From an uncultured Fidelibacterota bacterium (GTDB lineage Bacteria > Fidelibacterota > Marinisomatia > Marinisomatales > TCS55): 38,521 nucleotides of DNA. This document shows, piece by piece, positions 16,787 to 25,203 of this stretch (positions are counted from its first letter, which is position 1; the number at the start of each line of letters is the position of its first letter). The notes under the pieces were generated by a model. The model was not told the DNA's origin and did no database searches. It saw only the letters and a list, made by a program, of their open reading frames with translations. The position numbers were made by a program, and so were the translations under genes. The stretch is from assembly GCA_913009735.1 (NCBI GenBank), contig CAJVYU010000018.1, forward strand, positions 1 to 38,521, in the 5' to 3' direction.

Positions 16787-17394
16787 TACATTTTCCATGA
16801 ATCTTCAAAGAGAAAAAGGTATCAATAATTGATTAATAGAGCATCCCGTCCGGCTTGCGTGCCGTGGGCGGCAAGGAAGCGATTTGATTTATTTCGTGAG
16901 TCATGGATAGAAGGATTAATTGAACGCCGCGATATAATAGTAGCCGCTAACAAACCAGAAACCTTATCATGTTTATTACTCCGGTATACATTAGTCGTAT
17001 CAAAGATAACACAATACTCCTTGTCATCGCGAGGCGTGGAGCAACGAAGCGATCTCCTTGATACTGCAGCCTTTAGGAGATTGCTTTGTCGTTCGTTCCT
17101 CTATCAGTGCAATGACAATATTATTACGACTAACCATTGCCGGAGTAATAATTCAGTCTTGGTTTCATCGTCTTTAATTCTGATGGGTGTTGTAGGCAAC
17201 CTGTTACTCCAAATGCCACAAGTAACGGATACAGGGATTGCACCAAATCACTGGGTTGAACACCCTTATATTTTTATCATTATTGTCGTCTTCTTTGGGG
17301 TGAAGTTTATCTTTTTCCAAGACTTCACTCATAAGACTTATAAATAAACACCGTTAAAATATCAAACCATTAAAATCCGATCCTGGATATCAGG
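16787..17394. other. 608-bp stretch of repeats without a firm gene
   Basis: This gap between the antitoxin and the ClC gene starts with a degenerate GC-rich palindrome (about 16846-16872, CCGTCCGGC-type). A nested inverted-repeat element follows (16973-17151). A short open frame from an ATG at 17183 to 17347 would encode a 54-residue hydrophobic peptide with a membrane-like segment PYIFIIIVVFFGVKFIFF. It has no convincing ribosome site and I do not recognise it; it may be the remnant of a membrane protein gene. Confidence 0.5.
16973..17151. mobile_element. Nested inverted-repeat (MITE-like) element
   Basis: An inner element (17021-17118, 98 bp) has ends TTGTCAT/ATGACAA and long imperfect arms containing GAAGCGATCTCC and GGAGATTGCTTTGTC. 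This resembles the widespread TCATTGCGAG...AAGCAATCTC repeats of many bacteria. It sits inside an outer inverted repeat: TTATTACTCCGG (16973-16984) pairs perfectly with CCGGAGTAATAA (17140-17151), and TTAGTCGTA (16991-16999) with TACGACTAA (17125-17133). No transposase is encoded. It looks like one small element inside another, or one long compound palindrome. Confidence 0.7.
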
Positions 17395-19488
17395 TTATGA
17401 TAACTGGCAGATGGATTCAACATCTTCCTTTTTTCCGAATATCAGCAACTGATCTTCAAGTTCAATAATTGTATTTGGTTTTGGCATAATATCAATGAAT
17501 TGTCCATTCTCTGATTTTCTGATAAGTAACACGTCTATGTTATACTTGCTTCGAATTTTTAATGTCTTAAATGATTGACGCACGAATTCTGTTGGTGTAT
17601 TAATTCTCGCCATAAGAAAACCCGGGATCACTTCGCTTTTCTCATGATAATACTTGTGAACAAACTTCATTGAGGATGCCAAGTGCCCGGCACTTTGTGT
17701 CTGGATTAACATTTCCTGGTACTCTCGTAGAATGTCCTGACGCAAAACCTGGCCGGTTATTATTCCCTGATCATCTACAACCGGAATTGCCAGCATGTCC
17801 GAGTCCAACATTAACTTCAAGACTTCGTGAACAGGCACATTGTCATTTATTTTTGGAAAGTGTGTATTATAAATATCGCTAACAGTGGCTCCTTTTGGTA
17901 TTTCTTCCAAGCGGTTTAAAAAGTGTCGTATCATCCCCTGAGTAATAATTCCGGATAATTTCTTCTGAGAATCACACACATAGTAAATATATTGAGTACT
18001 GGAGGACATCTTTCCTAATAGTTCTTCCAATTTAGTATCATCCTGAATGACCTCCAGCAGTTGCTGTTTGATTTTATCCACCTTCAATTGATCGAGAATA
18101 TTAATAGCTGTACCCCCGTGAATATCAATACCTCGTCGTTTCAATTTTATTGTATAAATGTTTCCATCGAGCATTCGTGTTGTCAGTACCGTCGCAACAA
18201 TGCTTGTAACCATTAAAGGAAGGATGACAGAATATTCAGTTGTCATTTCAAAAATGATGAGGATTGCTGTAATAGGAGCATGGGTTGTCGCTGCCACCAT
18301 GGCCGCCATACCCACAAGAGCGTACGCACCAGATGATGCAGCAATACTGGGATAAATAGCATGAAAAATACCTCCCAATGTTCCTCCAAGCATAGAGCCC
18401 ATAAACAAAGCAGGGGCAAAGATACCGCCCGAAGCACCGGAGCCCAATGATATACTGGTAGCGAATATTTTCCCAAATAGCAAGGCAGCCGCAAGAAAAT
18501 ATGGCATATTTCCTAAAAGCACAAGATCCATTGACTCATATCCGACACCCAGGGTCTCTGGAAGAAATACGGCTAACAGTCCAATACAAGCACCACCAAT
18601 GGCTGCTTTTACACTAATGGGTATTTTCATGTTATCAAAAATATCTTCTGATAAATATAAAGACTTAACAAACAGCCAACCGGCTAATCCGGTTATAATT
18701 CCAAGGATAACATAGAAAATAATTTCAAAGGAAGATTGCAGGGTGTAAACCGGTGGAATAAATGCCGGAAAATCGCCATATATACTACGCGAAATGACTG
18801 TCCCAAAAACAGAAGAAATGATGATAGGTCCAATAGCAGCAATACTAAAATCACCCAGGATAACTTCACTGGCAAAGATCGCTCCGGCGATAGGTGCATT
18901 AAAAGTTGCTGCAATTCCCGCTGCGGCACCGCAACCAATAAATGTTTTCATCCTACGTGTCGATACCCGAAAAAGCTGCCCCATGGACGAACCAAATGCC
19001 GATCCAATTTGTACAATGGGACCTTCACGTCCTATGGCCGCTCCACTTCCAATTGATAAGGCTGAAGCCAATGCCTTGACTAAAACAACTCTCATTCGAA
19101 TAAAGCCGTTTTTGGTTGCCACTGCATCCATAACTTCAGGGACACCGTGTCCTTTGGCTTCCGGGGCGAACCGATCTACAAATATGGCAACAATAATTCC
19201 CCCGACAATTGGAATACCGATCTTGAGATAAATAGGTGTAGCACGAATAACATCAACGTAATTACCACTCCCCCAGGAGATATCCCTGAAAAAATCAATC
19301 AGGTATCTGAATCCAGCTGCTCCATACCCGGACACAACACCAATGAGCATCGCAATAATGATGACAAATAGCTGATCAAACGATTTGATCTGAAGAAGTG
19401 ATCGTTGGACAAAAGAAGAAACAGTATTTCTCCATTTAAGGTACTTGCGAATCCGTTTGATTTTATTTCTGATATGAGGATCTTTCAT
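17395..19488 (-). CDS. ClC-family chloride channel/transporter with CBS and RCK_C domains
   Basis: A 697-residue inner-membrane protein. The ClC core spans about residues 40-450: GHGVPEV (113-119) in place of the usual GSGIPE, GREGP with the gating Glu155, NAPIAGAIFASEV (197-209), GGIFAP for the chloride-binding region, and EYSVILP with the anion-coordinating Tyr. The position of the internal proton Glu of E. coli ClC is Val209 here, as in eukaryotic ClC channels, so it may conduct chloride passively. A CBS pair (about 480-605) and a TrkA-C/RCK_C domain (about 620-697) follow, suggesting ligand gating. It is divergent from cutA and a potassium channel gene. No clear ribosome site. Confidence 0.92.
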   Translation of the reverse strand: MKDPHIRNKIKRIRKYLKWRNTVSSFVQRSLLQIKSFDQLFVIIIAMLIGVVSGYGAAGFRYLIDFFRDISWGSGNYVDVIRATPIYLKIGIPIVGGIIVAIFVDRFAPEAKGHGVPEVMDAVATKNGFIRMRVVLVKALASALSIGSGAAIGREGPIVQIGSAFGSSMGQLFRVSTRRMKTFIGCGAAAGIAATFNAPIAGAIFASEVILGDFSIAAIGPIIISSVFGTVISRSIYGDFPAFIPPVYTLQSSFEIIFYVILGIITGLAGWLFVKSLYLSEDIFDNMKIPISVKAAIGGACIGLLAVFLPETLGVGYESMDLVLLGNMPYFLAAALLFGKIFATSISLGSGASGGIFAPALFMGSMLGGTLGGIFHAIYPSIAASSGAYALVGMAAMVAATTHAPITAILIIFEMTTEYSVILPLMVTSIVATVLTTRMLDGNIYTIKLKRRGIDIHGGTAINILDQLKVDKIKQQLLEVIQDDTKLEELLGKMSSSTQYIYYVCDSQKKLSGIITQGMIRHFLNRLEEIPKGATVSDIYNTHFPKINDNVPVHEVLKLMLDSDMLAIPVVDDQGIITGQVLRQDILREYQEMLIQTQSAGHLASSMKFVHKYYHEKSEVIPGFLMARINTPTEFVRQSFKTLKIRSKYNIDVLLIRKSENGQFIDIMPKPNTIIELEDQLLIFGKKEDVESICQLS

Positions 19489-19780
19489 TATAACAAATAT
19501 ACTTGATTATTTAAGGGGGTCAAGTTAATGATTTCTTTCTGTAATGCTATAGATGGTTTCCCCATATTTAAGAGAAATTATATGTAAATAGTAAAACGGT
19601 GTGGATTGAGGATTTGGAGCACAACTGATGTGGCAATAAAAGATAGACGATTTATAATATGAGAGACTTTTTGGAAAAATAATTGAGAAGCAGGTCCATT
19701 TACAATCCGTAATTATTGTCTCACATACAATCTAAATAATTCCCATAGAAAGGTTTCGTTTGTAACTCTAAATTCTTTCC
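19489..19780. other. Divergent intergenic region between clc and cutA
   Basis: These 292 bp must hold the promoters for the leftward ClC gene and the rightward cutA-channel pair. The only structure I see is a 6-bp inverted repeat, ACTTGA (19501-19506) against TCAAGT (19520-19525), close to the ClC start; it could be an operator. No convincing -10/-35 pair and no small gene were recognised. Confidence 0.35.
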
Positions 19781-20098
19781 ATGGAATTCGTCATGATTCT
19801 TTCCACAATCGGTACTGAAACCGATGCTCAAACTGTCGCTAATAAACTGATAACGTCAGGAAAAGTTGCCTGTGTGAATATTATTCCCGGTATACAATCT
19901 GTATATGTCTGGAAGGGAAAGCAGTGTAATGAATCAGAATGTCTACTGCTCATTAAAACAACAAAAAATAATGAAAAAGACGTTTATCGGCTTATCGGTG
20001 ATATTCATCCTTACGAAATACCGGAAATCATTTCATTGCCCATTCAAAACGGATCGAAAGAATATCTCAATTGGATCAGAGCGTCAGTAAAATCATAA
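19781..20098 (+). CDS. cutA: Divalent-cation tolerance protein CutA
   Basis: A 105-residue protein of the trimeric CutA1 family, linked genetically to copper and divalent cation tolerance, exact role unsettled. Signatures are LITSGKVACVNIIPGIQSVYVWKGK (about 26-50), LLLIKTTK and a HPYEIPEIISLPI block near 74-86, which are strongly conserved. The first ATG gives a full first beta strand; an internal ATG at 19793 would trim four residues. One base separates its stop from the downstream potassium channel ATG, so the two are probably cotranscribed. Confidence 0.94.
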   Translation: MEFVMILSTIGTETDAQTVANKLITSGKVACVNIIPGIQSVYVWKGKQCNESECLLLIKTTKNNEKDVYRLIGDIHPYEIPEIISLPIQNGSKEYLNWIRASVKS

Positions 20099-20099
20099 A

Positions 20100-21086
20100 A
20101 TGAAACATTCCAGAACAAAACAAATCGTTATTTGGGGTATTTCCCTGGTGGGAATAGCGACGATCGGGTTTTATATAATTGGCGGGGAGGAATGGAGTTT
20201 GTTAGACAGTCTTTTCATGACGTTCATTACCTTAGCAACCGTGGGATTTCAGGAAGTCCATCCTTTATCAGAAGCAGGGCAGGTTTGGACCATCATTATT
20301 ATTATATTTGGCGTCACCAGTTTCGCATATCTCATCTCGCAGTTCGGCAGCGAACTTTTAGAATTAAACCAATATCGGAGACGGAAAATGTTAAAACGTG
20401 TCAATAAGCTTAAAGATCATTACATCATTTGTGGTTATGGCAGGATGGGAGCTGTTATTGCCGATGAAATGCATGAAAAAAAACAAACATTCGTTATTAT
20501 TGAAAAAAATCCTGATAAAATCAAAAAGATTATGGAGTGTGGGTTTTTATATGTAGAAGGAGATGCCACATTAGAAGAAACACTTAATGAGGCCGGTGTC
20601 CAAAAAGCAAAGGGGATTGTTGTCGTATTAAATACAGACCAGGATAATTTATATGTTAGTATGTCCATCAGAACATTGAACAATGAAGCGTTTCTCGTTT
20701 CCAGGTGCAGTATTAACGATACATTATTAAAATTAAAGAGAGTAGGCGTTGATAAAATTGTAAACCCATATGTGGCAGGCGGCCATAAAATGTCAGAATT
20801 ATTATTAACTCCGCAATTGGAAGACAGCGTATCCGTTACAACACCACATACATCGATTGATTATGGAATAGACGAAATCAAATTAAGCGAAATTGATAAA
20901 TATGATGGTATTATGATCAAGGATTCACAATTAAGAGAAAAATATGGCTTATTAATTATTGGAATCATAGAAAAGAATGGCGAAGTGCTCGTTAATCCCG
21001 GTTCAGATTATATATTAAATCGTAATCAAATAATAATGGTCATAGGGAAGAAAGAGAACCTCCAGGAGTTCACTGCGTCCATATAA
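20100..21086 (+). CDS. Two-helix potassium channel with RCK (TrkA-N/TrkA-C) domains
   Basis: A 328-residue channel of MthK-like layout. Transmembrane helix 1 (about 8-27) and helix 2 (about 62-82) flank a pore loop SLFMTFITLATVGFQEV. The selectivity filter reads TVGFQE rather than TVGYGD, an atypical form that I recall from related bacterial proteins. The RCK N-lobe starts at IICGYGRMGAVIADEM with the Rossmann GxGxxG (about 112-117), and a TrkA-C ligand-binding lobe fills about 245-328. It would form a tetramer in the inner membrane, gated by ions or a nucleotide. It follows cutA directly and is divergent from the ClC gene, which also has an RCK_C domain. Confidence 0.88.
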   Translation: MKHSRTKQIVIWGISLVGIATIGFYIIGGEEWSLLDSLFMTFITLATVGFQEVHPLSEAGQVWTIIIIIFGVTSFAYLISQFGSELLELNQYRRRKMLKRVNKLKDHYIICGYGRMGAVIADEMHEKKQTFVIIEKNPDKIKKIMECGFLYVEGDATLEETLNEAGVQKAKGIVVVLNTDQDNLYVSMSIRTLNNEAFLVSRCSINDTLLKLKRVGVDKIVNPYVAGGHKMSELLLTPQLEDSVSVTTPHTSIDYGIDEIKLSEIDKYDGIMIKDSQLREKYGLLIIGIIEKNGEVLVNPGSDYILNRNQIIMVIGKKENLQEFTASI

Positions 21087-21133
21087 TTGGCATATAATAT
21101 ATATTATGTATAATTACATGCCCAGTACGATAT

Positions 21134-23548
21134 TTACTTAATTACAAAGTTCACAAGCCTTCCTGGCACGTATATTTCTTTAATAATTTCTTTTCCTTCT
21201 ATATATAACTTAATTCGTTTATTTTCTTTCGCACTTGATAATATATCTTCTTTATCTGAATTTGCAGCCATGTTAATATCGGCACGGAGTTTTCCATTCA
21301 CCTGAATAGCTATAGTAATTAAATCTTCTTTGCTCAAGGTTTCATCAAATTCCGGCCAGGATTCATAAGTGATTGTTTCATTATGTCCCAAATATTCCCA
21401 TATTTCTTCAGCTACATGTGGAGTAAACGGCGCTAACATTTTTACAAATGCTTCTAAAACGCTTTTGGGTACATTATCTAATGTGATTAAATGATTGGTA
21501 AATATCATCATTTGCGAAATAGCCGTATTAAACCGCAAGTTTTCTATATCATCACCGATTTTCTTTATGGTTTGGTGTAATAACTTAACCGTTTCATCAT
21601 TTGGCGCATCTTCAGTAATATCTGTAGATATTCCACCGTTGGAGCAAACTTTTGACCATAATTTGTTGATAAATCTTGAACACCCTTGCAATCCTTTGGT
21701 ATTCCAGGGTTTTGCTTTATCCAGTGGTCCCATGAACATTTCGTATAATCGCATGGAATCAGAGCCGAATTCATCAACAATTTCATCCGGATTGATCACA
21801 TTTCCACGGGATTTGCTCATTTTAGAACCATCTTCACCCAAGATCATACCCTGGTTAAATAATTTCTTAAATGGCTCCCGGGTTGAAACAAACCCCAAAT
21901 CATGCAAAACATGATGCCAAAAACGTGCATAAAGCAAATGCAATACTGCGTGTTCCGCACCGCCGACATACAAATCCACGGGCATCCAGTAAGATTCTTT
22001 GTCTTTATCCCAGGGCTGTTCAATGTTTGCAGGATCAATATAGCGCAAATAATACCAGCAGGATCCGGCCCATTGAGGCATGGTGTTCGTTTCTCGCAGA
22101 CCGATGACTTCTCCCTCATCGTTTTTGATTTCCACCCATTCTTTAATATTAACCAGGGGTGATTCACCTGTACCGGATGGTTCAAATTTCTCTATTTCCG
22201 GCAATACTAATGGCAATTCAGAATCCTTTAACGGTTTAATCTCATCATTATAATGGATAATGGGAATTGGCTCACCCCAATATCTCTGACGTGAAAATAG
22301 CCAATCACGAAGTTTATATCGAACGGACCCTTTACCTTTTTTTTCTGTTTCCAGCCATTCGATCATTTTTTTCTTGGCGTCATGAATATATAAACCATTC
22401 AAAAATTCACTATTGATTGCCGGGCCATCACCGGTATAAGCATCACCATCATAATCGTCAGGTACCTTAACAGTTCTAATGATTGGAAGGTCAAATTCTG
22501 TTGCGAAATCCCAATCACGCTGATCTTCACCGGGAACTGCCATAATGGCGCCGGTTCCGTAAGACATCAAAACATAATCAGCGATCCAAATAGGGATTTT
22601 TTCATCATTAACCGGATTGATAGCGTAACTGCCTGTAAAAACGCCTGTTTTTTCTTTATTGAGCTCTCCCCTTTCCAAATCTGACTTCCTGCTGGCAATC
22701 TTCTGATATTTCTTAACAGGTTCTTTTTGACTCGCGATCGTTAATTCATCCACAAATGGATGTTCGGGAGATAGTACCATATACGTCGCTCCAAAGAGAG
22801 TATCCGGACGTGTAGTAAATACCGATATTGTCTTATGAGTATTTTCAACAGGAAAATCAACGTCTGCCCCTTCGGAACGTCCAATCCAGTTACGCTGCAG
22901 TTCTTTTACACTCTGCGGCCAATCAACCTCATCCAATCCCGCTAATAGCGATTCAGCATAGTCAGTGATTTTGAGCATCCATTGGCGCATGGGGACTCGA
23001 TAGACCGGATGACCTCCCATTTCAGACTTTCCATCAACAACTTCTTCGTTCGCCAAGACAGCTTTTAACTCAGGGCACCAATTCACCGGCTTATCCGCTT
23101 CATATGCCAAACCTTTTTTATACAATTGAAGAAAAATCCATTGTGTCCATTTTATATAAACAGTATCTGTCGTATTGATTTCCCGGTCCCAGTCATAAGA
23201 AAAGCCAAGCATTTTAATTTGTCGACGAAAATTATCGATATTTTTCTTGGTGGTTTCTTTAGGATGAGTTCCGGTTTTAATGGCATACTGTTCAGCCGGA
23301 AGACCAAACGCATCCCAACCCATTGGATGAAGCACATTAAAGCCCTTCATTCGTTTGTAGCGAGCAACAATATCCGTCGCAATATAACCTAAAGGATGAC
23401 CAACGTGTAACCCGGCTCCAGATGGATAGGGAAACATATCTAACACGTAATATTTCAACTTGCCGTTATTTTCGTTCACCTTAAAGGTTTTATTCTTTTC
23501 CCAAAAGGTCTGCCACTTGGACTCTATTTTTTTAAAATTATAACTCAT
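21134..23548 (-). CDS. leuS: Leucine-tRNA ligase
   Basis: An 804-residue class I synthetase charging tRNA-Leu. The HIGH-type motif is HVGH at 48-51 ([17 protein letters not shown]). The CP1 editing domain contains [21 protein letters not shown] and [19 protein letters not shown] with the conserved editing Asp. [14 protein letters not shown] and [18 protein letters not shown] precede [16 protein letters not shown]. The C-terminal anticodon-binding and tail regions are present. It converges on the potassium channel gene across a 47-bp AT-rich, nearly palindromic gap. Length is normal. Confidence 0.97.
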   Translation of the reverse strand: MSYNFKKIESKWQTFWEKNKTFKVNENNGKLKYYVLDMFPYPSGAGLHVGHPLGYIATDIVARYKRMKGFNVLHPMGWDAFGLPAEQYAIKTGTHPKETTKKNIDNFRRQIKMLGFSYDWDREINTTDTVYIKWTQWIFLQLYKKGLAYEADKPVNWCPELKAVLANEEVVDGKSEMGGHPVYRVPMRQWMLKITDYAESLLAGLDEVDWPQSVKELQRNWIGRSEGADVDFPVENTHKTISVFTTRPDTLFGATYMVLSPEHPFVDELTIASQKEPVKKYQKIASRKSDLERGELNKEKTGVFTGSYAINPVNDEKIPIWIADYVLMSYGTGAIMAVPGEDQRDWDFATEFDLPIIRTVKVPDDYDGDAYTGDGPAINSEFLNGLYIHDAKKKMIEWLETEKKGKGSVRYKLRDWLFSRQRYWGEPIPIIHYNDEIKPLKDSELPLVLPEIEKFEPSGTGESPLVNIKEWVEIKNDEGEVIGLRETNTMPQWAGSCWYYLRYIDPANIEQPWDKDKESYWMPVDLYVGGAEHAVLHLLYARFWHHVLHDLGFVSTREPFKKLFNQGMILGEDGSKMSKSRGNVINPDEIVDEFGSDSMRLYEMFMGPLDKAKPWNTKGLQGCSRFINKLWSKVCSNGGISTDITEDAPNDETVKLLHQTIKKIGDDIENLRFNTAISQMMIFTNHLITLDNVPKSVLEAFVKMLAPFTPHVAEEIWEYLGHNETITYESWPEFDETLSKEDLITIAIQVNGKLRADINMAANSDKEDILSSAKENKRIKLYIEGKEIIKEIYVPGRLVNFVIK

Positions 23549-23559
23549 TATTTTATTAT

Positions 23560-23603
23560 TAACTGGTTAATGCCTGCCCGCCATGTGGCGGGGTAACTGG
23601 TTA
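23560..23603. repeat. Palindromic element flanked by a 10-bp direct repeat
   Basis: TAACTGGTTA occurs at 23560-23569 and again at 23594-23603, directly flanking a 24-bp insert (23570-23593) with arms CCTGCCCGCC and GGCGGGG. This is the layout expected of an insertion with target-site duplication. A third TAACTGG follows at 23607. It lies 11 nt upstream of the leuS start codon in the leuS leader, so it could affect expression. Confidence 0.6.
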
Positions 23604-23689
23604 TTGTAACTGGGGTGAAATGGTACAAGTTATCGTATCAACAAACAAGCCAAAATTCTACTTGCTACCGATCACCCGTAATCAAAAAG

Positions 23690-23764
23690 TCGGGGTGAGA
23701 GGATTTGAACCTCCGACCTCGTCGTCCCGAACGACGCGCGCTAACCGGGCTGCGCTACACCCCG
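23690..23764 (-). tRNA. tRNA-Pro(CGG)
   Basis: A 75-nt cloverleaf on the minus strand. The acceptor arms CGGGGTG/CACCCCG pair, with discriminator A and no encoded CCA. The D arm is GTAGCGCAGCCCGGTTAGCGC. The anticodon stem CGTCG/CGACG encloses TTCGGGA, so the anticodon is CGG. The T arm GGAGG-TTCAAAT-CCTCT is typical. A partial copy of its 5' end lies 68 nt upstream on the same strand. Confidence 0.93.
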
Positions 23765-23831
23765 AATATTCATTCGTTGACTTAATAATAGACAAAATAT
23801 CGATAAATATCCTGATTTCCAATCTCAAGCC

Positions 23832-23885
23832 ACCGGAGCTGCCTGTCCGCCGCAGCTTTTGCAAAGGCGGGCGCTACACCCCGAA
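23832..23885 (-). repeat. Split partial tRNA-Pro copy carrying a palindromic element
   Basis: GCGCTACACCCCGAA (23871-23885) is identical to the tRNA-Pro 5' end region at 23752-23766. ACCGGAGCTG (23832-23841) matches the adjoining ACCGGGCTG of the tRNA with one extra base. Between them sits a palindromic element (23841-23872) with arms CCTGTCCGCC and GGCGGGC around GCAGCTTTTGCAAA. The element thus lies inside a copy of the tRNA D arm. The rest of 23549-23935 outside this, the leuS-side repeat and the tRNA shows nothing identifiable. Confidence 0.75.
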
Positions 23886-23935
23886 AAGGGTTCGGAATTT
23901 AGAATGATTATCAGAGGGAATAAACGGTTAATTCG

Positions 23936-24553
23936 TCAGAATAGATACTTAATGAAGAAAAATCCGCCTACAAGCAATAGTGTAAATATCAGTGTTAAAA
24001 GATTGAAATATTTATCAATAAAAACAGTAATCGGTTTCCCAAATTTCCAAATCAAGCCGGCTACAAGGAAGAACCGGGCAGTCCGGCTAGCAGCAGATGC
24101 AATAACAAATAAGAGTAAGTTTATATCAAAAGCACCGGCGGAAATAGTAAAAATCTTGTACGGAATCGGTGTAAAACCTGCCGTAAATATTATCATAAAT
24201 CCATATTCTGAATATTGTTTTTGAATAGACATAAATAAATCTTCAGTAAATCCGGGTATATTATTGAAGAAAAAATGTGCGACTCCTGAATAAACACCCC
24301 CCTCCCACCATAAATAATGACCAATACCATACCCGAATAATCCACCGGCAATACTTGCAATGCTGCAGATGAGAGCAAAGGAAAATGATTTTTTTCGGGC
24401 TCCTAAAGCCAACGCAATTAATAATACATCCGGCGGTATGGGAAAAAATGATGATTCTGCAAATGCCAGGATAAAAAGGGCCATTGGTCCGTAAGGTGTT
24501 TCCGCCCAATGTAAAACCCAATCGTATATTTTTCTAATCGTCTTCATGTCCAC
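23936..24553 (-). CDS. YqaA/DedA-type (VTT domain) membrane protein
   Basis: A 205-residue integral membrane protein of the SNARE-associated/DedA superfamily, YqaA-like branch. Two re-entrant-loop motifs are visible: FAESSFFPIPPDVLLIALALG (about 30-50) and TAGFTPIPYKIFTISAGAF (about 124-142). Several hydrophobic helices surround them and one ends the protein. DedA-superfamily members move lipids or polyprenyl-phosphate carriers across the bacterial membrane; the substrate here is unknown. Its start overlaps the end of the glycosyltransferase gene by 10 nt, so it belongs to the same operon. Confidence 0.85.
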   Translation of the reverse strand: MDMKTIRKIYDWVLHWAETPYGPMALFILAFAESSFFPIPPDVLLIALALGARKKSFSFALICSIASIAGGLFGYGIGHYLWWEGGVYSGVAHFFFNNIPGFTEDLFMSIQKQYSEYGFMIIFTAGFTPIPYKIFTISAGAFDINLLLFVIASAASRTARFFLVAGLIWKFGKPITVFIDKYFNLLTLIFTLLLVGGFFFIKYLF

Positions 24554-25203
24554 AAAAAGCTTTTAAACCAAAGTTTAATGAATTTTATTGTATCACTGAA
24601 ATGATTCATTGCCGATGGTTGATTCTCATATATCGTTTGTATGTTGATATGATTGATTTTCCATCCAATTAATGAAGATTTAATCAAAAACTCACTCTCA
24701 TAATGAAACCCATTTTCCTCACATGACACACGCTTAAAAATATCCATATCAAATGCCCTATAGCCACATTGTGAATCTTTAATAACGTTTCCACTTCGAA
24801 CTGAAACCAGCAAGCTTGTCATAAAATTTGAAAATTTTCTTAATACAGGCATTGATTTTCGATCTTTCCGATACCCTAATACAATCGTTTCTTTCGGAAT
24901 ATGGCTGAACTTGCTTAATAGTTCAAGAGGATGTTGAAAGTCGATATCAATTGTAATAACAGAATTTCCACCGTGGTTTTTAATCCATCCCAATGCAGAT
25001 TTTATGGCTGCACCTTTGCCTTTATTCGATTCATGATTTATCACAATTACATTTTTCTCATTTAAAATTTCCCCTGACCTATCTCCACTGCCATCGTTAA
25101 TAAAAATCAGTTTCTTACGGTATTTATCATCGATTTGATCGAGAAACAATTCAATATATTGTTCCCCATTGTATACGGGGACAATGATATATGTTTCTGA
25201 CAT
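24544..25203 (-). CDS. GT2-family glycosyltransferase (polyprenyl-phosphate type)
   Basis: A 219-residue GT-A fold glycosyltransferase resembling dolichol-phosphate mannosyltransferase-like enzymes. It begins ETYIIVPVYNGEQYIELFL, continues with FINDGSGDRS (about 34-43) and NKGKGAAIKSALG, and carries the metal-binding DID in ITIDIDFQHPLELL. KDSQCGYRAFD and GFHYESEFLIKS near the end are typical of the polyprenyl-phosphate glycosyltransferase group. There is no transmembrane tail, so it would act at the cytoplasmic face. Its ATG follows the stop of the upstream lipoprotein gene with no gap. Donor and acceptor are not deducible. Confidence 0.85.
   Translation of the reverse strand: MSETYIIVPVYNGEQYIELFLDQIDDKYRKKLIFINDGSGDRSGEILNEKNVIVINHESNKGKGAAIKSALGWIKNHGGNSVITIDIDFQHPLELLSKFSHIPKETIVLGYRKDRKSMPVLRKFSNFMTSLLVSVRSGNVIKDSQCGYRAFDMDIFKRVSCEENGFHYESEFLIKSSLIGWKINHINIQTIYENQPSAMNHFSDTIKFIKLWFKSFLWT

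Noticed and set aside
16829-17347. A 172-codon open frame on the plus strand
   Set aside because: It runs through a GC-rich palindrome and the nested inverted-repeat element, has no recognisable domain and no ribosome site. Only its last 54 codons look membrane-like and could be a remnant.
21087-21133. Near-palindromic AT stretch between the potassium channel gene and leuS as a bidirectional terminator
   Set aside because: The stem is almost entirely A/T and would be weak; no clear T-tract is associated with it.
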